From: Oscarella lobularis
Lineage: Eukaryota > Porifera > Homoscleromorpha > Homosclerophorida > Oscarellidae
Direction: 5' to 3'
DNA length: 64,000 nt
Assembly (NCBI RefSeq): GCF_947507565.1
Contig: NC_089179.1
Coordinates: forward strand, 2,435,747-2,499,746
The position numbers and the translations under genes are program-made. Every line of letters starts with the position of its first letter. Within the stretch, counting starts at the first letter, position 1. The notes below the pieces were generated by a model. It ran no database searches and was not told the origin of the DNA. It was given only the letters and a program-made list of their open reading frames with translations. This document shows, piece by piece, positions 10,493-21,395 of the stretch.

Positions 10493-13400
10493 ATGCCGAA
10501 TAGACCTGCAGCAAGCTACTCTCCCCAAAATTCTCCTTCTCCTAATTTTGTCGGTACTTTGAATGTTTCCTGCTCATTCTGCGGAGCAATGAGATGGCCT
10601 GCTGAAAGAGCAACGTTCTGTTGCAAAAATGGGAAGGTTAAGTTGCCTCTTCTCGCTGATCCTCCAGAGGACTACGAAGGTCTCTTTTCTTCCGAGACGG
10701 AAGAAAGTCGTCATTTTTTAAATAACATCCGGCAGTACAACTGCGCATTTCAGATGACGTCCATGGGAGGATACGCCCCGTTTCGCCAAACAGGCTGGAA
10801 TCCCTCTTTTGTCGTCAAAGGACAGATCTATCATCGAATAGGCAGCCTTTTGCCGGCTCCAGGCCAGACTCGGCAATTTGCCCAAATTTATTTTGTCCAA
10901 AATGATCGAGAACAAACGACGTTGCGGCAGCAGATAGTTCCTACTCTTCGCGAAGATATACTTGACTTTCTTCAAAATAAGCTTCACCATTTGAACACTT
11001 ACGTTAGGACTTTCAGACAAATGGATCTCTCTGCCGTAGAAAACTACGTCATTGTCATAGACGCCGACAAAAGGCCGTCAGCCGAACATCGTAGAAGATT
11101 CAATTTGCCTCAATGCAGCGAAATCGCCGTTGTGCTTACGGAATCCGAACGCGGCTACCGAGATATCGTTCTGACGCGCCACGATGGAACTTTACACCGA
11201 ATAAACGAATGCCACCGAAGTTACGACGCCTTGCAGTATCCCCTTCTCCATCTCTTTGGAGAGGACGGCTATCATCAAGAGGAGTGCGAGCAGCACCAAA
11301 CGCCAATGACGTTCTACTGTCATCGAATTATGTACAGGCCGCACCACTCTTCCAATATACTTTTAAAAGGCAAGATTCTATTTCAGCAATACGTCGTCGA
11401 CATGTACTGTAAGGTCGAAACGCAACGATTGAGGTTCATACGGCGCGAACAAACGCTCCTGCGCGCAGAATCGTACACGACACTACGAGACAGCCTCGCT
11501 TCCGGTAAGATGCCCGTGCACGTTCATTAGACGTCCCACAAGAAAACACCTTTTTAGAAGTGGACGCGGCACAGCTCGGTCGAAGAGTCGTTCTGCCTTC
11601 CTCATTTACGGGCAGTCCGCGCTATCTGCACGAAAGGGTTCAAGACGCCATGACATACGTTCGGAAGTACCACAAGCCGGACATCTTTACAACTTTTACC
11701 TGCAATCCCAAGTGGCGAGAGATTTCAGAAACTTTACTTCCTAATCAATCCAGTCACGACCGCCCAGACTTAGTATCGCGCGTCTTTCACATGAAACTGA
11801 AAGATTTCATCAAAGACTTGACAAAGAATGCGGTTTTCGGCAAACCGAAAGCGCACCTCTATTCCGTTGAATACCAAAAGCGAGGCCTTCCCCACGCCCA
11901 CGTCCTCCTCTGGCTCGAGGAAAGGATTCACTTACAGGAAATCGATTCGATTATTTCTGCAGAAATTCCCAGTAAAGACGACGACCCTGAATTGCACAGA
12001 ATCATTCTCAGTCATATGGTCCACGGTCCCTGCGGCCCGCAGAATCCTCGCTCCCCCTGCATGCAGAACGGACTTTGCTCCAAGCACTACCCGAGAGAAT
12101 TTCTTTCTGAAACTCTTTGCGGCAACGACGGCTACCCTGAATATCGCAGACGATCGAAAGAAGAAGGAGGCTTCGAAGAAGAAAAGCGAACCCGAAACGG
12201 CTCTTTCGTTATCGACAATCGGTGGGTTGTTCCCCATAATCGCTATCTCTGCAAGAAATACGACGCTCACATCAACGTCGAATACTGTTCGAGCATCAGA
12301 AGTATTCAATACGTTCTGAAGTACGTGCACAAGGGCTGCGACATGGCTTCATTCGCACTCCAAAGACCTAACCCGCGAGATGAAATTGACGTTTTTCGCG
12401 CAGCGCGCTACATTGGCCCGTCCGAAGCCTGCTGGCGATTGTTCGACTTTCCAATCCACGAGAGATATCCTCCCGTTCAAACTCTCCATGTTCACACCAG
12501 CGACGACCGACAAATAGTCTTCACACCTGAAAACGCTCGCCAGCGAGCTGAAGACCCTCCCGACACAACACTTACCGCATTTTTTAAACTGTGCGCCACC
12601 TACTACAGTAACGACAACGCTCAGTTCACCGACATCGATCGACAGTTCGTTGCTAACCTGTTATATTCCGAAGTTCCACAGTATTTTACTTGGAATTCCG
12701 GCAAGCGTCAATGGATGAAACGGAAAAAAGGTGCCGAAATCCGTCACAACGGTGCAACGACTTCTTTTCTCCAAACGCAAATGATCGGTCGCATCTACAC
12801 CGACCACCCCAAGCAAGAAGAAAGATTCTTCGTGAGGCTGCTCCTGAACACCGTCAAGGGTCCTAAAAGCTTTACAGACCTCAGAACTGTTCGCGGAAAC
12901 GTTGCCTCTTCCTTCAAGCAAGCATGCAAAGATCTCCACCTCTTAGAAGACGGCAATCACTGGATTATGTGCATGAGTGAAGCGAGCGAGAGCCGTCATT
13001 CATCGGCGCTTCGTGTTCTTTTTGCCGTTCTACTCGCCTCCTGCCAATTAACAGACGCTCTTCAAATGTGGATGCGCTTTCGAAATGACATGGCAGACGA
13101 CATACGCTATCAGTTCGAAACCGGATCTGCCAACGGCCCCATACAGCCACCTCCGGCGGCGACTCGGCGCCCCGCCGCGCCGCGTACCCCGATGCCGTTT
13201 ACCGACCAAATCTACAATCACGCACTCCTCCTCCTTCAAAAGACGCTCAATTCAATGGGAGGAAATCTTCTTTCAGCCTACGGTCTACCTACTCCCGACA
13301 ACACACACTCCCAAGGTTTTTACATTCTCTTATTAGCGTAGGGGTTAAGTAATGATGAACTTCTTTCTCATCCAGACCATTCCTCTTCCCGCTACCTTGA

Positions 13401-14841
13401 GGAAATCTCCTACGACCTACCCCAACTCGACGAGCACATACTCCTACACGAACCTATCCTCAACACCGAACAACGACAGCTCTACACTACCATCTTGGCT
13501 AAACTTCGAAGCAACGAAAGCGGAATACTATTCATCGACGCGCCCGGTGGAACGGGAAAAACATTTCTCATAAACCTCATCCTCGCCAAAGTTCGCTCTT
13601 TCCGGCAAATCGCCTTAGCTACCGCCAGCAGCGGCATAGCAGCGCAATTGCTTGCGGGAGGCCGAACTGCCCATTCCACGTTTCACATTCCTTTAAATTT
13701 AAACTCGACTGACCTCCCCATCTGCAACGTCTCGCGATCTTCTGGCCTGGCACGGCTATTTCAAGAAGCGAAAATTGCTTTTTGGGACGAAGCGTCGATG
13801 ATACACAAAAAAGCGCTTGAAGCCGTAGACCGAACACTACGCGACGTTCGCCAAAATGATGACATAATGGGTGGGCTCCTATTCGTCCTATCCGGCGACT
13901 TCCGCCAAATATTGCCTGTCATTCCAAGAGGAACGAGAGCCAATGAAGTGCACAGCTGCCTCAAATCGTCCGTTCTATGGTGTTCCGTCGAAACCCACTA
14001 TCTCACTACCAACATGAGAGCGAGAACCAGTTCACTCGACACCGAAACGACACAGCATTTTTCCGAACAGCTACTCCGAATTGGCAACGGCGACACCCAG
14101 ACAGCGGATAACAAAGACATACAGATAACACCCGAACTCGCCGTCCTCGCCGAAACACCACAGCAGCTCAGAGACGAAATCTATCCGGAGTTGTCGGCTC
14201 ACGCAACAGACTCTGACTGGTTGTGCCAACGAGCAATTCTCGCTCCGCACAACGAAACCGTCAATGCCATCAACAATCGGCTTCTCGACGAATTTCCCGG
14301 CGAGCATTCGCAATTCCTCTCAATCGACACGGCCCTATCCGATGAAGAATCTACCATGTATCCCACAGAATTTCTCAACACCATCGAAGTATCAGGATTT
14401 CCTCCCTACGTTCTTAACCTCAAAATAGGAGCGCCCGTCATCCTAATACGAAACATCAGTCCTCCTCAATTGTGCAACGGAACTCGATGCGTCGTCCGCC
14501 GCCTCACCACAAACTGCGTTGAACTGAACGTCGTCACAGGACCCGCTAAAGGCACTACTGCCTTTCTTCCCCGCATTCCTCTTACGACATCGAACGTCGA
14601 CGACCCTACTATGGCATTTCAATTTCGCCGACTGCAATTTCCGTTGAAATTGTCATTCGCTATGACGGTAAACAAAAGTCAAGGAAAAACCTTACAGAAA
14701 GCCGGTTTACACTTGGAACATCCGTGCTTTTCGCACGGGCAGTTTTACGTCGCCGTATCCAGAGTAGGATCAAAAGAAAACCTCTCTATTTTTTGCTGCG
14801 GTGGCGTCATTCACAATGTTGTATATAAAGAAGTGTTATGA
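10493..14841 (+). CDS. Helitron RepHel: HUH replication initiator plus PIF1-like helicase
   Basis: Rolling-circle transposase. Exon 1 (10493-11504) starts at ATG and encodes the Helitron N-terminal domain, with a CxxC..CC finger (CSFCGAMRWP, FCCKNGKVKLP) and YNCAFQMTSMG. A 53-bp intron (11505-11557, GTAAGA..TTTTTAG) joins it in frame to exon 2. The Rep core has TTFTCNPKW, the HUH motif GLPHAHVLLW (about 11890) and a Tyr pair in QYVLKYVHKGCD. A single in-frame TAG at 13339-13341 separates Rep from the helicase, which continues in the same frame with Walker A APGGTGKTF (about 13545), Walker B AFWDEASM, SGDFRQILPV and the terminal QFYVAVSRV. The stop may be recent decay, an unrecognised intron edge or readthrough. 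Confidence 0.92.
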
Positions 14842-14965
14842 ACGTCATTGACTTTTCCTGGCTTTCCGTAGCATACCATCGTAACGCGCGCTTCCCCTTT
14901 GTTCTACAACGTCTACATTCTTCGCCGAACATTCTTTTTCTGCTTCTTTCGCCCAAACGTCCTCC

Positions 14966-16048
14966 ATGTCCCGAAAGCGTCTACACCCAACCACGATCAC
15001 ACCAAAAGAAGTGCAAGCTCTCTCGCAAGGGACAGTCGCCGACGTGGAAGGACAAGTCGTCGCCCTGTCACCGAAGAAGCAAGGGCCCGCCAAGACGTAC
15101 TACCGAGCCTCCGTCGCCGACAACCACTCGCGCGTCTCACTCACCTTATTTTCCGACAAGACTGCGGACGTTCTCAGCAAAATGAAAGAACAAAAAGCTT
15201 CCGTCCTCCTCAAAAACGTAACCGTATCGCAATCAACATCTTCCGATACAAAACACCTCTTCGATCGCAAAAGCGAAGTCCAACCGTCGACTAAAACCTT
15301 TTCTCCTCAACCGTTCGACGACGCGTCCTTCGGATCGACTCCCATCCCGAAACAAATCACTCTTGACCAGCTACCCGCACAAGCCACCTGGCAACGAATC
15401 ACGACGAAAATCAAAGTGTTGGACGTCTCGCCCAAAACGAACGTCGGCCAATCGAAAGTCCTTCAAAACGTCGCCGTTAGCGATAGCACCGGCACTGCCT
15501 CACTCACCCTATGGTCGGCCTTTCTCGAAACGTTGGTTGTCGGAAAATCGTACGAGCTTAAGAATTTTATTGTGTCCACGTTCGACGACGAGAAAACAAT
15601 TTCATCTCCATTCAAGCACGGCGTTGTCAACGAAATCAACGAAGTGGAAGACGCCCTGCCCCTCGAAGAACCAATGACTAAAACCACCGAAATAACAAAC
15701 GTCACCATCACCAACATCTCCCACTACTCCTACAATCTCAAGTGCCCAAAATGCAAGAAAGGGAACGTCGACGTTCTTGAGCAAAACCCGGTGTTAGGCA
15801 AATGCACCACTTTCGCTTGCAAAACTCTTTCAAAAATCGAAAAATGTGCCATCCAAATTTCAGCTACCATCGACGTCGACGTTGACGACAAGCCCTTTTT
15901 CAACTCTCTCAACGTCTATGACGACGTTGTCAGAGTCATCGCCGACGTTCCTTCGGGACACTTCGACGACGAACGCCTCATCACCGCGTCTGCCTTCAAC
16001 GCTAAGTACAACGACAGATTCATCATCACCGAGGCCTCTCGCGACTAA
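14966..16048 (+). CDS. RPA-like single-stranded DNA-binding protein of the Helitron, 360 aa
   Basis: Uninterrupted frame from ATG at 14966. Two OB-fold-like segments are visible: residues about 15-75 (VADVEGQVVALSP, VSLTLFSDKTADVL) and about 135-215 (WQRITTKIKVLDV, GTASLTLWSAFLETL). A third segment (about 240-330) carries a zinc ribbon, CPKCKKG then a C-x4-C (CTTFAC), as in RPA70 OB folds. Helitrons of plants and some animals carry an RPA-like gene, thought to coat the displaced strand during rolling-circle transposition. It lies 125 bp downstream of the RepHel stop on the same strand and inside the element ends. It is about half the length of cellular RPA70, normal for Helitron versions. Confidence 0.85.
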   Translation: MSRKRLHPTTITPKEVQALSQGTVADVEGQVVALSPKKQGPAKTYYRASVADNHSRVSLTLFSDKTADVLSKMKEQKASVLLKNVTVSQSTSSDTKHLFDRKSEVQPSTKTFSPQPFDDASFGSTPIPKQITLDQLPAQATWQRITTKIKVLDVSPKTNVGQSKVLQNVAVSDSTGTASLTLWSAFLETLVVGKSYELKNFIVSTFDDEKTISSPFKHGVVNEINEVEDALPLEEPMTKTTEITNVTITNISHYSYNLKCPKCKKGNVDVLEQNPVLGKCTTFACKTLSKIEKCAIQISATIDVDVDDKPFFNSLNVYDDVVRVIADVPSGHFDDERLITASAFNAKYNDRFIITEASRD

Positions 16049-16314
16049 CTCAATCAACATTCTTGCTTTGCCCGTTGGCCTTTTCGGAGTTCATTCTAAT
16101 TCAAGTTCGCTGCCCGTTCGCAGCCGATTTCAAATATCTTTCACTGCCCCTTTCCGGCAGCCATTCTCAAGTTCAAAAATAGTATCAGCCAACCGTTCAG
16201 CTGACACTATTATATATTAATAATTAACAAACAAAAAAGTTTCTTTTGCTTTCTTTTCTTCTTCTGTTTCAAATAAAGAACGCACGACAAACACTACACA
16301 CACATATCACAAAA

Positions 16315-16344
16315 ACCCGTTCATAGAACGGGTAAATCAGCTAG
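16315..16344 (+). other. Helitron 3' terminal hairpin and CTAG end
   Basis: Arms ACCCGTT and AACGGGT with loop CATAG, then AAATCAG and the terminal CTAG, followed by T. The spacing and CTRR end match the Helitron transposition terminator. Two other termini with the same layout occur at 18507-18538 (minus) and 57817-57846 (plus). Confidence 0.9.
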
Positions 16345-18230
16345 TAGAAATTATTCATGCGCAGCAACATTCTTTTTACGTCTCCCGTCACGTCTCGCCT
16401 GTTTATTATTCTCTGCAGCTGTGCAAACGTTGCGGTGTCTTTTTCACTAGTAGATTTGAAAAGAAAACGAAGGACAATTTGAAGGAAATTCACGCGAGGA
16501 TGCCAGTCTTCTGGCTTGCATATGAATCCTTCCAAACGCTTCTCTTTAGAGGAGCCATCTTGAACGGCCAGCTGGGAATTTCGACTACGTTCACAGGTGA
16601 GCTGGTCACCGCCAAAGAAGATCTGGTGCTGTGCTGGAACGTACTTGTGCAACTCTCGCATAATCTCAATCATGTCGTTTGCCACGTTTTCGTTTTTTTA
16701 GGATAAGTCCCAAAGGCACCTATGTGAAAATTTAATACTCACCATTATATCTAATAAGTCAGTTATTACTACCTGTTCTGATTTTCTAGCCATTTCGTTG
16801 CTGTACTGGTGAGGAATGTGCTTTATTGCAGCTGCCTTGCATCGTGCAAACACTGGAACTCTTTCGACAAGAATTCTGGCAGCCAGTATCACAAGCTCCG
16901 TTCGGAAAGTCATGTGTTCACTCAAATTTGGTAGATAAGAGTCAGTTGTTAAATTTTCAATAGGCATTTAAGCGCTGTCATCGTCCAAGTGATGGCCTAG
17001 GACACGGTGTTGAATGGCCATGGTGTTGAACCAGTGAACTAAACGCCTATGGTGAGACTTCGTTGTTATCTGGGGTTTGATTTCTAAGTCTAAATTATCC
17101 CCTATGATCTGGTACTCAGTTGTTGGTCTTTGGGTATTAACGGTGCTCGAAGCGTTTTGTTGAAGGTAATCCTCTACGCCTTTCTTCCGTAACTTGATTT
17201 CGCTGTCTTAGTAGCTGGCAATGTCCTCAAGCTTCCTTATCAGCGTTGTGTGAGAACTGCAGAAACCAAGAGAAGAGAGTCGTTTGATTGTTTGCTTGGA
17301 TGCTCCTCCCCTGTAAAGGCACAACGAAATTGTTGACTGGAAGGCTGACATGTGGTCATCCCTTGCTTTTAAAAGCACCGCTCCAGCGGACGGAACAAAG
17401 AGTTGAGGGTCTTTTTTATCTGAGCCTTCTCTAACAAAGCGTCTCTCAGAAGTTGCTGAGCAGGTAAGAATCCGGAGAAATGTTTGTGCTTTTTCTACCA
17501 GTTCTTTCCAAATTATCTTAAGATCAAAGTCTTTCAAATCGGCTGCAGAAGTTTTTCGCAGAGTGCTTTCGCCATCGTCGGATATCATCTTGCTCAGCGA
17601 TTTGCACTCTTGAAAATAATACTTTCAAGACTTCATCAAGGACAGCTTCTTTGACTTCCCCAATAGACATTATTGATTGGACAAACCGTCTGCAGTGAGT
17701 GCGCGAATCGTCTTTGGTAAGAAATTATCTCCAGTGACATTTCCAAGCTATTTAGCTCAGATGAAATTACGCCAGAAGTTTTCTTTATGTGGATTAAAAG
17801 GAGATCAATTAAAAAAGTGGAAAATTGCACTTTGAACTGATTCATTAAAATCATAGAGAATTCAGTTATGGTGGTTGGCATCTTCGCAAAAATGGCGCAG
17901 GTTTCTGGATGGATTTTTTAAGGTGCTGTCAATGGTATCGTGCACTTTGAGTCAAACATCACTTCTTTTTAAGATCTGCAGGACACAGGAAAGTTGGACT
18001 TAAGGCGTCTTTCTTATCACAAAACGATCTAATACCGACATTCGGACAGTCATCGTCTGAAGCATTCTCTGCCCTAATCTTATCAATTAAAAGCGGATCA
18101 ACTTTGCAATTTCAAAAGCTGTATCGAGGGCATCCCGGCAGTGCTTAGTCTGCTTTATAGACCGGTTGCAGTAGGCGTGTCTTACTAATTAGTTCACGTG
18201 CTGGAGTACAACGGGGCGTTTACTTTCGAT

Positions 18231-20323
18231 ATGAGGAACTTCTGTGCTGTTGTCGGTTGCGGAAACCGTGCGAATCGCGAGAAAACGAAGAGCTTCTATC
18301 GTCTTTCGGCCATTGTCACGGGAAAAGGCGAGGCTTTGCGCGAGTTGACCGAAAGGCGGCGTAGGGCGTGGCTCATCGCGATCAACCGAAAGGACATCAG
18401 GGAAAGCAATCTGAAGTACACTCGCGTATATTCGGATCATTTCATAAGTGGGAAACCTTCTGACGTCAACGAATCCGGACTGGGTTCCCACCCGAAATAT
18501 GGGTTACTAGCTAGACTGCCCGTGCGAAGCACGGGCAGTGGGGTATCCGATGTTTGTTTAGGGTTGTGTGCGATCGAAGTTGCGTAGGGTGGCCGCGTCG
18601 TGCAGTAGGTGTGATTAATTGGGAGGCTTACTGTCGTAGTTTGTCGTCCAGTTGTAGGCGTACGGTGTAGCTTTGACGGCTGCTTAGTCAATGAAATTTC
18701 ATGAGCCATTTTTAAGCTTTCGACGTAAGAATTATGAGAGTAGAGCATTTGTTGCAAATATGCAACAGTTCCTGGTGTCAGCCCGGCAAAAGGAGATTGA
18801 CGCAATGAGATTTCTTCTTCTTCATTTCCCACAAAATATATTTGTGCGAATTTAGCTTTTTGTTATTCTCCTGACAAAGATGGCCAAAACGGTGGTAAAT
18901 TTGTCCTTGGATTTTGTAGCACGAATTGCAATGACGAAGAAAGAGAATTTCGTCGCATCCCATTGACGTCATTTGGAAAGCCGAATTGCAGCTTCTTATT
19001 TTTGAAAGAAATTCGAGATTCTCTGTTTCACCTAGTAAAAGGGAATCCAACGGCGGGGGCGGCTTGGGAAGCACTGATATACTGACTTTCCATTATCACA
19101 GCAGAAAGCAGGCGTTTTACCCGACCATATGAGAGCTTTGCAGTAGGGGCATTGGATTTCCAATTTGCCAATGTGGTTAGGCTGTGGAGGGCAGTCGTTG
19201 TACAGTACTCGTAGGCTGCTGACCTCCTATCTTTCGTTTGCCTTTGTCTGCGACTGCCTCTTCTCGTTGCAGTTGGTCTGAAGAAACATTACAGTTTCGA
19301 AAAATTACGCGGAGTCCATGTCTGCACGTGTCAGGCCTGGGTTGGGGGCCGCCTGATGTAGCTCTCGCTTGCGACGTCGTGAGCATTGTCCTCTGATGTT
19401 GTGGCGTCTGCGACGGTGGCTGCGGCGGTGGCTGCGGCGGCGCTGTCAGGGAAGGGGAGGTTCTGAAGAAGATATAAGCATGTTACAAATAGAAGAGTGT
19501 TTTTGTTGTCTTTCGCGTAGCGTTCAAGATCAGTGGCGTACATGCTTGTTAGAGCTACAACGTTACCATATAGTAGCAGAAATTTCCATTCAGGTTATAA
19601 CAGATAAATAACTTATTTTTCATTTATACTTTGAAAAATTTTTGGGTGGGCCTATTCTATCCTGGCCCACCTACTGGCTACGCCACTGTGAATCAAGAGA
19701 GAGCGTTTTCTGCGAGCCATCAAAATCGAATGTAGGCGGAAAAGTACCCGGAAGTCGAGCAAGAAACCCGGACAACAATGACACTCGAAAAGGGGTCCGC
19801 TTGCGTAAAAATGGCGTACTTAGGGAGCGAAATGCCCGGAAAGGGCGATGGCGTCTTCGAGAAAGCGAGAAAAAGGAGGATTTCGTCGCATACCGGCTTC
19901 AACACGTCGCTCGGAAGGCGTGGCCGCGCAAGCCAAGATGGCGCTTACCGGATTATAGGGATAGATTCTTTGCAGCATGGTCCAACGCCAGAACGGTACG
20001 AGCGAGCTCAGCGACGCAGAAAACGTCCTCGATCGGACGAGGAAGACGCCGCGGACCCCGACGAAAGCGTCGTCGAAGACAAGGAGGCTACAGAGAAAGA
20101 ACTTGTTTCAGGTGAAGAAATCCAGACAGCCTTGACGTGTGCAGACATCCAATCGTTGGAGGAACTTGCACAACTTCGTGCCACTGTATCTTCGAAACAG
20201 CATTCTTTCACTAAAGAAGATTTTCAAAGCGACGACAAGAAGGTGTCATATTTTACTGGTCTTCCTAATTGGGATATATTCGCCATGCTTCTCGACTACG
20301 TCGGCCCAGCTCTCTTTAATTAA
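18231..20323 (+). pseudogene. THAP-domain DDE transposase relic, split by a Helitron
   Basis: The first block (18231-18506) is a THAP zinc finger: ATG, then FCAVVGCGNR, a TERRRRAWLIAI segment and RVYSDHFISGKPS. The third zinc ligand, normally Cys in xCSDHF, is Tyr here (TAT for TGT). The second block (about 19900-20323) resumes with TPERYERAQRRRKRP, an acidic linker and EDFQSDDKKVSYFTGLPNWD, the segment preceding the catalytic domain in THAP/DDE_Tnp_4 transposons. It ends at a stop before any catalytic motif. A minus-strand Helitron derivative lies between the blocks, its 3' end set exactly at 18507. The missing ligand and missing DDE core make it a relic. Confidence 0.72.
18507..19700 (-). 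mobile_element. Helitron derivative (N-terminal piece joined to 3' end)
   Basis: On the minus strand, about 19200-18780 encodes degenerate Helitron N-terminal sequence: CPYCKALIWSGKTPAFCC, the phrase NSAFQMTSMG, YKIQGQIYHRFGHL, and in another frame TVAYLQQMLYSHNSYVESLK. This runs directly into a 3' terminus, an 18516-18538 hairpin with 10-bp arms (CTGCCCGTGC/GCACGGGCAG), then CTAG at 18510-18507 followed by host T. Rep and helicase are missing, so it is non-autonomous, an internal deletion product. A CGG/CTG-rich low-complexity tract sits at 19390-19445. The 5' end is not resolved; 19700 is approximate. It is inserted in the THAP transposon relic. Confidence 0.72.
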
Positions 20324-20673
20324 GAAGGATGCAATTCAAATTGATCAGTAAACGAATACTTTAGCAACGCTTTTAATATTGCTAGGATCGGCTGCTTTAG
20401 AACCGATAGGAGAAAACTCCAAGAAAATTTAGGAAATGTACCACTACGCTGGACGACATCCCCCAATGCCTAATCGCAGGGTTCATCGCAAGAAGCTAAC
20501 ATTATTATAATAGTAATTCCTGAGTACTTCAGTTACATGAGATCAATATTTACACGAAAGTCATCTGCTATTCCGGTTTACTCTTCAAACTTTTCCTCAG
20601 AGATTTCCCTTTCGCACAGCCGTAGCTGCTTTGACTATAGAAAATCCTCTATTTGTGATACATTTTAAAACAG

Positions 20674-20833
20674 CAAGAAATCGAGTTCCTGATTGATCCA
20701 TTGGACGTCGATGCGAGTCACGCAGCCGCTGCGCCGCTTTCGCGCATGTGTGCTTCTCTTGGTCTCGAAGAGAGACAGGCGATCCTCTTCATCCAATTAA
20801 ACAAAATACGCAAAAAGGAAAGTTGTCTAAAAG
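20674..20833 (+). CDS. Possible exon of unknown gene
   Basis: An open plus-strand segment bounded by an acceptor (TTTTAAAACAG) and a donor (AAAG then GTACG). The encoded peptide runs through EIEFLIDPLDVDASHAAAAP and SLGLEERQAILFIQLNKIRK. It matches nothing I recognise. It could be an upstream exon of the bZIP-like piece at 21075-21377, in the same orientation, but no phase-compatible join was established. Confidence 0.25.
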
Positions 20834-21074
20834 GTACGAATTTTGCTGAGTGAGTGCAGGTAGGACATCATTTTCAACATAAAGTACCCAACTGGTCGTC
20901 GTTCTCTCATATCTTTCTTCGAGTACGCTCGTCGGGAGAGCTTACACCAAAATGTCTGTTCTGTGTGAGTGTTGCCATTGTGTTCTTGATGTTGTTTGCT
21001 GCTTGGTGCGTTGTGTCTGCTAAATGTTGCATATGCATGAATTTGGAGTTTTTCCATAGCGTGCGCTGGTTAGT

Positions 21075-21377
21075 ATGGACGATGCTTCTGTTTCTCGCCG
21101 TCAACACTAACGTAGAGAGCAGAAGCGACAACAGAAAAAACGGAGAACAGAAGGTTTAGCCGATTTAGAGCGTACAACCTCAGAACTGAAGGAGAAAGCA
21201 GATCAGTTGAATTATGACAAGGAAAAGCTTACTACGCTAGTCTCCAATTCTTTGCAATGGCGAACAATGTCTTTAAAACCTGTTTGTAGTGAGTTAGCAA
21301 ATAAAAACCAAAAAATCAGCGTTTATCGTCGCCGTCTTAGAGAAGAAAACATCGGCACGGCTGTCACTAGTATTTAA
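21075..21377 (+). pseudogene. bZIP-like basic plus leucine-zipper segment
   Basis: From ATG at 21075 the frame reads MDDASVSRRQH, meets TAA at 21108-21110, then continues with a strongly basic stretch (RREQKRQQKKRRTE) followed by Leu at seven-residue spacing (SEL, DQL, EKL) and a second coiled-coil-prone stretch ending at TAA 21377. A basic patch directly before a heptad zipper is the layout of bZIP factors, but the diagnostic Asn..Arg pair of the basic region is not obvious. The stop inside the basic region suggests a relic or an unrecognised splice site. Confidence 0.35.
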
Positions 21378-21395
21378 ACTGTGATCTATGTACAG

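Larger units (their letters stand above)
9208..16344 (+). mobile_element. Helitron, 7.1 kb, with RepHel and RPA genes
   Basis: The 3' end is typical: a 7-bp-arm hairpin (ACCCGTT..AACGGGT, 16315-16333), seven bases, then CTAG at 16341-16344 followed by host T. The 5' end is set at TC (9208-9209) after host A (9207), because the DUF6589 gene stops at 16345 and resumes at 9207 on the other side, giving the A/T insertion expected of Helitrons with no duplication. The body carries a RepHel gene and an RPA-like gene on the plus strand. 9208-10492 is a GC-rich, CpG-rich, gene-free 5' region; 16049-16314 is a short 3' region. The 5' base is the less certain end, because the rejoined DUF6589 frame is off by one. 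Confidence 0.88.
5478..18110 (-). pseudogene. DUF6589 transposon gene, split in three by hAT and Helitron
   Basis: Minus-strand gene of the DUF6589 family, a protein group known from mobile elements of cnidarians and sponges. Its function is unproven, but its conserved Asp-rich motifs suggest a DDE transposase. Block 1 (about 18110-16345) encodes in order SLCLYRGGASKQTIKRLSSL, LGFCSSHTTL, IGDNLDLEIKP, HIPHQYSNEM, then GGDQLTCERSRNSQ and RLEGFICKPEDWHPRV, ending at ..RMNNFY. Block 2 (9207-9058) continues with CIVTDAYVASLCMDYLKM. Block 3 (about 6150-5478) supplies the C-terminus: LGLLYRNFCDAVREGDGERV, FGHKKYALEGFML, AEQLAWNRF and PGRCHTELPNFSSDVL. The Helitron separates blocks 1 and 2; the hAT lies between blocks 2 and 3. 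Stops and frame changes inside blocks show decay, though some gaps may be introns. Confidence 0.8.

Noticed and set aside
13339-13341. Explaining the RepHel TAG by a small intron
   Set aside because: The candidate introns I tried (21, 26 and 59 bp) either leave the TAG in place, break the frame or are too short to splice.
19369-19611. Plus-strand frame rich in Arg, Trp and Leu
   Set aside because: Translation of a CGG/CTG-type low-complexity tract; the Helitron signal is on the other strand.
19533-19688. A small hAT-like MITE from CAGTGGCGTA to TACGCCACTG
   Set aside because: TIR similarity is only about 10 bp and the 8 flanking bases do not match.
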